From: Streptomyces sp. JB150
GTDB lineage: Bacteria > Actinomycetota > Actinomycetes > Streptomycetales > Streptomycetaceae
DNA: 64,000 nt
NCBI RefSeq assembly: GCF_011193355.1
Contig: NZ_CP049780.1
Coordinates: 3,857,085-3,921,084, forward strand
Direction of reading: 5' to 3'
The position numbers and the translations under genes were made by a program. This document shows, piece after piece, positions 58,944 through 64,000 of the stretch. Within the stretch, counting starts at the first letter, position 1; every line of letters begins with the position of its first letter. A model generated the notes under the pieces. The model saw only the letters and a program-made list of their open reading frames with translations. It made no database searches and was not told where the DNA came from.

Positions 58944-59903
58944 ATGACCGACCTGGCCATCGCGGCGAACGGACTGCGCAAGTCCTACGGCGACAAGACC
59001 GTCCTCGACGGCGTCGACCTCGCCGTACCGCAAGGCACGATCTTCTCCCTGCTCGGCCCGAACGGCGCGGGAAAGACCACCGCCGTGAAGATCCTCTCCA
59101 CGCTGATCAGCGCGGACGGCGGCCGGGCCGAGGTCGCCGGCCACGACCTGACCGCCGACCCGCAGGCGGTGCGCGCGGCGATCGGGGTCACCGGCCAGTT
59201 CTCCGCGGTCGACGGCCTGATCACCGGCGAGGAGAACATGCTGTTGATGGCGGACCTGAACCACCTCCCGCGCAGCGAGGGGCGGCGGGTGACCGCCGAG
59301 CTGCTGGAGCGGTTCGACCTGGTCGAGGCGGCGAAGAAGCCGGCGTCCACCTACTCCGGCGGCATGAAGCGCCGCCTGGACATCGCGATGACCCTGGTCG
59401 GCAGCCCGCGCGTCATCTTCCTCGACGAACCGACCACCGGCCTGGACCCGCGCTCCCGTCACACCATGTGGCAGATCATCCGCGAGCTGGTGACCAGCGG
59501 GGTCACGGTGTTCCTCACCACCCAGTACCTGGAGGAGGCCGACGAACTCGCCGACCGCATCGCCGTCCTCCACGACGGGAGGATCGCCGCCGAGGGCACC
59601 GCCGACGAGCTCAAGCGCCTGATCCCCGGCGGACACGTCCGCCTGCGCTTCACCGACCCCGCCGCCTACCGCACCGCCGCGGCCACCCTGCGCGAAGCCA
59701 CCCGCGACGACGACGCCCTCACCCTCCGCATCCCCAGCGGCGGCAGCCAGCGCGAGCTGCGCTCCCTCCTGGAGTGGCTCGACACCGCCCACATCGAGGC
59801 CGACGAACTCACCGTCCACACCCCCGACCTCGACGACGTCTTCTTCGCCCTCACCGACACCACCCCACACACCACCCACCAGCCCAAGGAGACCGCCCGA
59901 TGA
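58944..59903 (+). CDS. ABC transporter ATP-binding protein, DrrA type
   Basis: A 319-residue ATPase subunit of a drug-type ABC exporter. Walker A is GPNGAGKTT (about 39-47), the Q-loop region QFSAVDGLITGEENM, signature YSGGMKRRLDIA (about 137-148), Walker B VIFLDEPTTGLD (about 157-168) and the H-loop TQYLEEADELADR. The C-terminal extension has the DrrA-type LDDVFFALT. It follows the DUF4097 gene by 38 bases and overlaps the permease gene by four bases (ATGA). Confidence 0.93.
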   Translation: MTDLAIAANGLRKSYGDKTVLDGVDLAVPQGTIFSLLGPNGAGKTTAVKILSTLISADGGRAEVAGHDLTADPQAVRAAIGVTGQFSAVDGLITGEENMLLMADLNHLPRSEGRRVTAELLERFDLVEAAKKPASTYSGGMKRRLDIAMTLVGSPRVIFLDEPTTGLDPRSRHTMWQIIRELVTSGVTVFLTTQYLEEADELADRIAVLHDGRIAAEGTADELKRLIPGGHVRLRFTDPAAYRTAAATLREATRDDDALTLRIPSGGSQRELRSLLEWLDTAHIEADELTVHTPDLDDVFFALTDTTPHTTHQPKETAR

Positions 59904-60691
59904 GCACCCTCTCCCTCGCCGTGCGCGACTCGTCCACGATGCTGCGCCGCAACCTCCTGCACGCCCGCCGTTACCCGTCGCTGACGCTGAACCTGCTGCT
60001 CACCCCGGTGATGCTCCTGCTGCTGTTCGTGTACGTCTTCGGTGAGGCGATGAGCGCCGGGCTCGGCTCCGGCGCCGACCGCTCCGACTACATCGCCTAC
60101 CTGGTGCCGGGCCTGCTGCTGATGACCGTCGGCAGCACCACCATCGGCACCGCGGTCTCCGTCTCCAACGACATGACCGAGGGCATCATCGCCCGCTTCC
60201 GCACCATGGCCATCCACCGCGGCTCCGTCCTGATCGGGCACGTCGTCGGCAGTGTGCTCCAGTGCGTGATGAGCGTGGTCCTGGTCGGCGCGGTCGCCGT
60301 CGCCATCGGGTTCCGCTCCACCGACGCCACCGTCCTGGAATGGCTCGCCGCCTTCGGCCTGGTCACCCTGTTCGCCCTGGCGCTGACCTGGATCGCGGTC
60401 GGCATGGGCCTGGTGAGCCCGAACGCGGAGGCGGCCAGCAACAACGCGATGCCGCTGATCTTCCTGCCGCTCATCTCCAGCACCTTCGTGCCCCTGGAGA
60501 GCATGCCGGGCTGGTTCCAGCCGGTCGCCGAGTACCAGCCCTTCACCCCGGCCATCGAGACCCTGCGCGGCCTGCTGCTGGGCAGCGAGATCGGCACCAC
60601 GAACGCCGTCCTCGCCATCGCCTGGTGCGTGGGCCTCGCCGTCCTCGGCTACGCCTGGTCCACGTCCCGATTCAACGACGACCCGAAGTAA
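59900..60691 (+). CDS. ABC transporter permease, DrrB type
   Basis: A 263-residue membrane subunit of the ABC-2 type with six transmembrane helices and the usual SNDMTEGIIARFRTM cytoplasmic motif, AEAASNNAMPLIFLPLI, and a C-terminal helix AWCVGLAVLGYAWS. It pairs with the DrrA-type ATPase; DrrAB exporters pump out amphiphilic drugs such as anthracyclines. The substrate is not known. It is the last gene of the DUF4097 operon and is followed by a strong terminator. Confidence 0.93.
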   Translation: MSTLSLAVRDSSTMLRRNLLHARRYPSLTLNLLLTPVMLLLLFVYVFGEAMSAGLGSGADRSDYIAYLVPGLLLMTVGSTTIGTAVSVSNDMTEGIIARFRTMAIHRGSVLIGHVVGSVLQCVMSVVLVGAVAVAIGFRSTDATVLEWLAAFGLVTLFALALTWIAVGMGLVSPNAEAASNNAMPLIFLPLISSTFVPLESMPGWFQPVAEYQPFTPAIETLRGLLLGSEIGTTNAVLAIAWCVGLAVLGYAWSTSRFNDDPK

Positions 60692-60742
60692 CCGCCATGA
60701 CCACGCGGGCACGGGATCCCGCACCGGCACGAGGGCCCCCTC

Positions 60743-60782
60743 AGGGCGGCGTACACCGACAACGGTCGGAGTACGCCGCCCT
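60743..60782 (+). terminator. terminator of the DrrAB-type operon
   Basis: AGGGCGGCGTAC at 60743-60754 pairs perfectly with GTACGCCGCCCT at 60771-60782, with an inner CCGAC/GTCGG stem, followed by TTTTCG. It lies 51 bases after the permease stop. The rest of the gap to 60959 repeats TCGTACGCC-type sequence several times and holds no gene. Confidence 0.88.
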
Positions 60783-60959
60783 TTTCGTACGCCGCCCCTC
60801 GCCACCTCCTTCGTACGCCCGCCCCCTCCGTATGCCCGCCGCCGCTGCCCGCGCCCGCCCATGCGGCCGGTCACCTGCCGGTCTCCGGCAGATAACGGCC
60901 CGGCCGGAGTGCCGGAAGCGCCTCTGGGCCCCGCCGGTCCCGTCCCGCAGGATGGCCCG

Positions 60960-62021
60960 GTGACCCCGACTGCTGACCGAGACCCCAGGACGCGCAGGCC
61001 GACACGGGCGGCCGTCGCGCTCGGCGTGGTGTGCGGCCTCGTGGCGGCCTGGCTGCTGCTCGGGCCGGCGCGCGGCGCGCTCGACGAGGAGCGGGCCTAC
61101 CGCGCGGCGGTCGCCTGCGGCACCGACGGCGGCCGCGACGGCGACTGCCTGTGGACGACCGGCGCGCGGATCGAGCGCGTCGAGGAGGAGCGGAGCCGCA
61201 GGTTGCCCTCCTACTGGCTGTACCTCAGGGAGGCGGACGGGACCACCAGCCGCACCCGTCTGAACGACCACCCGCCCGCGGGCGCGGGACAGCGCGTCGA
61301 GGTCACCTACTGGCGGCACCAGATCCGCTGGGTCGACTTCCCCGCCGAACGCCGCCACACCACCGCCGACCCGCGCGACGACCACCGCGTGTACACGGCC
61401 TGGGCCTTCGGCGTCGGCCTCTACGGCCTGGGCGTCATGGCGGTCGTCCTCTGGTGGTCCAGGCGCCCCCGCACCACCCCCCGGGCGCACTCCTGGCAAC
61501 TCGGCTGGCCCCTGCTGGGCGCGCTCGCCCTCGCCGCGGCCGGCGTGGCCGCCGCCCTCGCGACGGACGGCCCCGGCGCGGCGTTCCTGGCCGTCGTCGC
61601 GGCACTCCCGGTGATCGCCGCCCTCTCCTGGGCGGGCGTACGACTGGCGGCGCGACGCGAGCGCGGGGACGACACGGTCGCCGTGACCCCGCGCGTGCCG
61701 GACCGCGAGCGGGTCGTCTTCGGCGAGATCGTGGGCGAGGTGCCGTACGCCCGCGGCGGCGGTCACCTGGTCGCCGGCCCCGGCGTCCTGGCCTCCACCC
61801 CCGACCCGACCGGTGGCTTCCGCCGCCGCGAGGCACCCCCCACCCTCACCCCCCTCCGCGTCCGCCCGCCCTACCACACCGACCGCGACATCCCCGATTA
61901 CGGCGGCCGCACCCTGGTCCTCGAATGCGACGACAACGGCACCCCGGTCCTCATCGTCACCCACCGCAAGGACATGCCCTGGATCCTGGGCGCGCTGGGG
62001 CACGCGGCGAACGCCTCCTAG
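60960..62021 (+). CDS. membrane protein with DUF3592-like extracytoplasmic domain
   Basis: A 353-residue protein: an N-terminal transmembrane helix (about 18-36), an extracytoplasmic domain (about 40-140, with WTTGARIERVEEERS and RVEVTYWRHQIRWVDF), two to three further helices (about 145-165, 180-200 and 205-222), and a C-terminal cytoplasmic domain. The order helix, small beta domain, helices resembles DUF3592-type actinobacterial membrane proteins. The start is GTG 60960 (AGGA upstream). No catalytic motif; function unknown. Confidence 0.65.
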   Translation: MTPTADRDPRTRRPTRAAVALGVVCGLVAAWLLLGPARGALDEERAYRAAVACGTDGGRDGDCLWTTGARIERVEEERSRRLPSYWLYLREADGTTSRTRLNDHPPAGAGQRVEVTYWRHQIRWVDFPAERRHTTADPRDDHRVYTAWAFGVGLYGLGVMAVVLWWSRRPRTTPRAHSWQLGWPLLGALALAAAGVAAALATDGPGAAFLAVVAALPVIAALSWAGVRLAARRERGDDTVAVTPRVPDRERVVFGEIVGEVPYARGGGHLVAGPGVLASTPDPTGGFRRREAPPTLTPLRVRPPYHTDRDIPDYGGRTLVLECDDNGTPVLIVTHRKDMPWILGALGHAANAS

Positions 62022-62061
62022 CCGGTCCGCCCCGCGGGGTCGTCCGCGGCGGGCCCGGCTT
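62021..62061. terminator. terminator between convergent genes
   Basis: AGCCGG at 62021-62026 and the following GC-rich stretch pair imperfectly with CCGCGGCGGGCCCGGCT ending at 62061. It begins at the stop of the upstream gene and lies just before the convergent gene at 62075. Confidence 0.6.
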
Positions 62062-62074
62062 CCCGTCTGCGGTC

Positions 62075-62575
62075 CTAGGCGAGCGGGCACGTGAGGTCGG
62101 GGTGGTGCCGATTCGGACAGCACACCAGGTTGAGCGAGGCGATGTTGCCCGACCGGTTGTAGTACACCCAGCTCACGTCGACGCCGACCGGCAGGACGTC
62201 CAGCGCGTACGCACGCTTCGTGTCCAGGCTCGCGTACGCCCGGCGGCCGTCTTCCCGCTCCATCGGCGGGTTGTCGAGGAAGTGCTTCGTCGCCCAGTCG
62301 AGTGCCGCTGCCGGGTCCGTCCAGGTCCGCTCGACCGACGTCTGGTTCCGCCTCAGCAGCCAGTGCCCCGACATCATGGGCGGCAGGTTCGAGGTCGGGA
62401 ACTCGGCCACCACCTCGCGGTAGCGCTGAAGGATGCGGATGGCCACCTTGTCCTCGTCGGAAGAAGGGGGCGCAGGAGGGTCGGGATGCGGGGGTCGCCG
62501 GTCGCCTTCGCGGTGGTAGCTGTTGGGCGGTCCGACCCACGGGCCGTAACCGTGGATGTGTCCTGTCCAGGTCAT
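62075..62575 (-). CDS. hypothetical protein
   Basis: A 166-residue soluble protein starting MTWTGHIHGYGPWVGPPNSY after GGAAGG. Residues about 20-45 are Pro/Arg-rich; the remainder is mixed alpha/beta with DKVAIRILQRYREVVAEFP, GHWLLRRNQTSVERTW and SWVYYNRSGNIASLNLVC, and two or three cysteines and several histidines near the C terminus (CCPNRHHPDLTC), which could bind metal. No family recognised. Its codon use is less biased than that of neighbouring genes, a sign of accessory origin. Confidence 0.6.
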   Translation of the reverse strand: MTWTGHIHGYGPWVGPPNSYHREGDRRPPHPDPPAPPSSDEDKVAIRILQRYREVVAEFPTSNLPPMMSGHWLLRRNQTSVERTWTDPAAALDWATKHFLDNPPMEREDGRRAYASLDTKRAYALDVLPVGVDVSWVYYNRSGNIASLNLVCCPNRHHPDLTCPLA

Positions 62576-62820
62576 GCGCGCCTTCCGGAAGAGGGGCGGG
62601 CCGCCTTCACGTACGAGGACGGCCCGCTCTGGTGGAGAGGTGTAGCAGGGTCGGACGGTCAGACCGCGCTTCTTCACCCGGCCGGCGGAGAAGGTCGCCG
62701 AGCTCCGCGGGAAGATGTCGAACGGTGGCTGGCTGCGCTGCGACGGCTCGTGCCCCTGCTGGACGGCGCAGCTGTACCGGCACTTCGAGGATCCGAAGCC
62801 CGGAGGAGACGTGCGTCAGC
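62576..62820 (+). other. possible gene remnant with a cysteine motif
   Basis: No intact gene. On the plus strand one frame near 62650-62800 reads RFFTRPAEKVAELRGKMS, then GGWLRCDGSCPCWTAQLYRH, with a CDGSCPCW cysteine cluster and fair codon bias, but it lacks a start and its end runs through the hairpin at 62821. Another frame just upstream reads TYEDGPLWWRGVAG. Together they look like a decayed small gene in two frames. Weak support. Confidence 0.25.
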
Positions 62821-62862
62821 ACGATGAAGGCCCCCCACCTGCCGGTCGGGGGCCTTCGTCGT
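62821..62862. terminator. terminator of the pectate lyase gene
   Basis: ACGATGAAGGCCCCC at 62821-62835 pairs with GGGGGCCTTCGTCGT at 62848-62862 with one wobble pair. It lies 84 bases beyond the minus-strand lyase stop at 62946, and could also end plus-strand transcripts. Confidence 0.8.
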
Positions 62863-62945
62863 GCATGAGCTGGTCGCATCACAGTCGACCGATCGCTTGG
62901 TTCTGCCTCGCACTGAGCCGGCCGGGTGTCCCCGCCGGGCGTCTT

Positions 62946-64000
62946 CTACCGGGTCACCTGGTTGCCGCCGAACGTCACCACCAGGCGGCCGTCCGAGGCG
63001 TACGACCAGTTCAGGGCGCCGGAGTAGGCGGCGCAGCGGGAGCCGTTGGTGCCGGACCAGAACTGGTTGGTCGCGTCGGCGTTGCCGATGATGCGGTCGC
63101 TCGTGCCACTGGAGCTGCGGCAGGAGGTGTTGCCCCGGAACACCGACGTGCCGGCGTCGAAGTTGAAGTTGCGCTGGGCGTTGTCGACGCTCACGTTGTC
63201 GGAGACGGTCATCGAACCCGGGTTGCTGTTGTACGTGAAGCCGTGCTTGCCGTTGTCGTAGGCGATCGAGCGGCGCACGACGTGGTTGACGGCGATGTCC
63301 TCGCCGCCGAGCTTGTAGCCGTTGCGGTCGCCGTTGCCGGCCTGGGAGCCGTCGCTGAGGGTGCCGTTCTCGTAGGCGAGGGAGTCCTCGATGGTGACGG
63401 CGCCGATGGGGCCGGTGTCGGGCTTGGTGTAGAGGTCCCAGCCGTCGTCGATGTTGTTGTGCGCGACCGCGTACCGGAAGACGTTGCCGGGGCCGGAGGT
63501 CAGCTTCGCGGCGAAGCCGTCCGCGTCCTCGCCGTCGGAGTCGGCGTTGTCGTGGGACTCCGCGCTGAGGATGAGGTTGTTCGACGGCCACTGGGAGGCG
63601 GGTGTCGTGGACGCCATGCGGGACAGCTGGAGGCCGGTGTCGCGGTTGTAGCGGGTCACCGTGCGTTCCACGATGTTGTTGCTGCCGCCGATGAAGATGC
63701 CGTTGTCGCCCGCGCGTTCCACGGTGAGCCCGTGAACGTGCCAGTAGTTGCCGTTCAGCGCCAGACCGCGGTTGGCCGGGTCCTCCGCCATCGCCGAGAA
63801 GTTCAGGACCGGCTTCTCCCCGGGGTACGCCGTGAGCTTCGTACGGGCGCTCGCCGTACCGCTGTTGGCCGGCGGGATCGTGACGGTCTGGGAGTACTGG
63901 TACGTGCCGCCGCGGACGTAGATCGTGCCGCCGGGGGTGATGCGGCTGATCGCCGAGGTGAGGGTGGTGGGCGAGGTCTGGGTGCCGGCCGCGCCGTCCG
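62946..64000 (-). CDS. PL9-type pectate lyase, right-handed beta-helix (partial)
   Basis: The 3' part of a secreted pectate lyase; the frame stays open to the window end at 64000, so the N terminus is outside. At least 351 residues are visible: RGGTYQYSQTVTIPPANSG, many beta-helix rungs (NNIVERTVTRYNRDTG, then NVFRYAVAHNNID), and the calcium-site region EDADGFAAKL followed by DDGWDLYTK that is typical of family PL9. PL9 enzymes split polygalacturonate by calcium-assisted beta-elimination. The ATG at 63791 is internal. The C terminus ends in a short GTNGSRCAAYSGALNWSYAS domain. Confidence 0.85.
   Translation of the reverse strand, partial: DGAAGTQTSPTTLTSAISRITPGGTIYVRGGTYQYSQTVTIPPANSGTASARTKLTAYPGEKPVLNFSAMAEDPANRGLALNGNYWHVHGLTVERAGDNGIFIGGSNNIVERTVTRYNRDTGLQLSRMASTTPASQWPSNNLILSAESHDNADSDGEDADGFAAKLTSGPGNVFRYAVAHNNIDDGWDLYTKPDTGPIGAVTIEDSLAYENGTLSDGSQAGNGDRNGYKLGGEDIAVNHVVRRSIAYDNGKHGFTYNSNPGSMTVSDNVSVDNAQRNFNFDAGTSVFRGNTSCRSSSGTSDRIIGNADATNQFWSGTNGSRCAAYSGALNWSYASDGRLVVTFGGNQVTR

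Noticed and set aside
60861..60959. Upstream extension of the DUF3592-like gene
   Set aside because: No ribosome-binding site; the extension is Pro/Arg-rich and the GTG at 60960 gives a normal N terminus close to the first helix.

Overview
The window is a very GC-rich chromosome segment with strong third-position GC bias, GTG starts, Shine-Dalgarno sequences, DUF397/Scr1-type regulator clusters, SpoIIE-type phosphatases and LAxTG surface proteins. Together these point to Streptomyces. No rRNA, tRNA, CRISPR array or recognisable insertion sequence was found. Coordinates come from reading the sequence; family names come from recognising motifs, not from searches.

Layout. 0-14 kb is mostly core metabolism and regulation: a GlxA-type regulator, a cupin, an M18 aminopeptidase, an acyl-CoA dehydrogenase, an SseB-like protein, an orphan phage-type Bro-N protein, a pirin, an AI-2E-family membrane protein, a multidomain SpoIIE phosphatase and aspS. 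14.2-17.7 kb is a WhiJ-like accessory cassette: a DUF6247-like protein, a zinc-ribbon HTH protein, an anti-sigma-type ATPase, an XRE/DUF5753 regulator and two tandemly duplicated DUF397 genes, with a truncated gene at one edge. 17.7-34 kb holds a PH-domain protein, a degenerate AbiEii-type nucleotidyltransferase, metG, a VWA protein with a very long low-complexity linker, a PhoX phosphatase behind a PHO box, a FUSC transporter, an alpha/beta hydrolase divergent from a MocR regulator, and several membrane or signalling proteins. 34-38.4 kb has an XRE-TPR regulator, a small secreted peptide, a GAF-ANTAR protein and a large minisatellite-like repeat field.

38.6-41 kb carries a short second threonyl-tRNA synthetase behind what looks like a ribosome-mediated attenuator: an 18-residue leader peptide with three consecutive Thr codons, then a strong hairpin. 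A nucleoside hydrolase follows. 41-46.5 kb is a lower-GC island with an orphan BREX-2-type PglX methyltransferase, a small membrane protein and a DUF234-type ATPase with a PD-(D/E)XK-like tail, and no other BREX genes. It is the best candidate here for an undescribed defence module.

46.6-64 kb contains an LAETG surface protein, a GH13 alpha-glucosidase, a frameshifted M24 peptidase and other broken genes, a secreted beta-propeller/Ig-like protein, a lysyl-oxidase-like protein, a DrrAB-type exporter with a DUF4097 protein (divergent from a GbsR/MarR regulator with an IS30-like HTH, across an array of GCAAC palindromes), and the 3' part of a PL9-type pectate lyase that runs off the window end.
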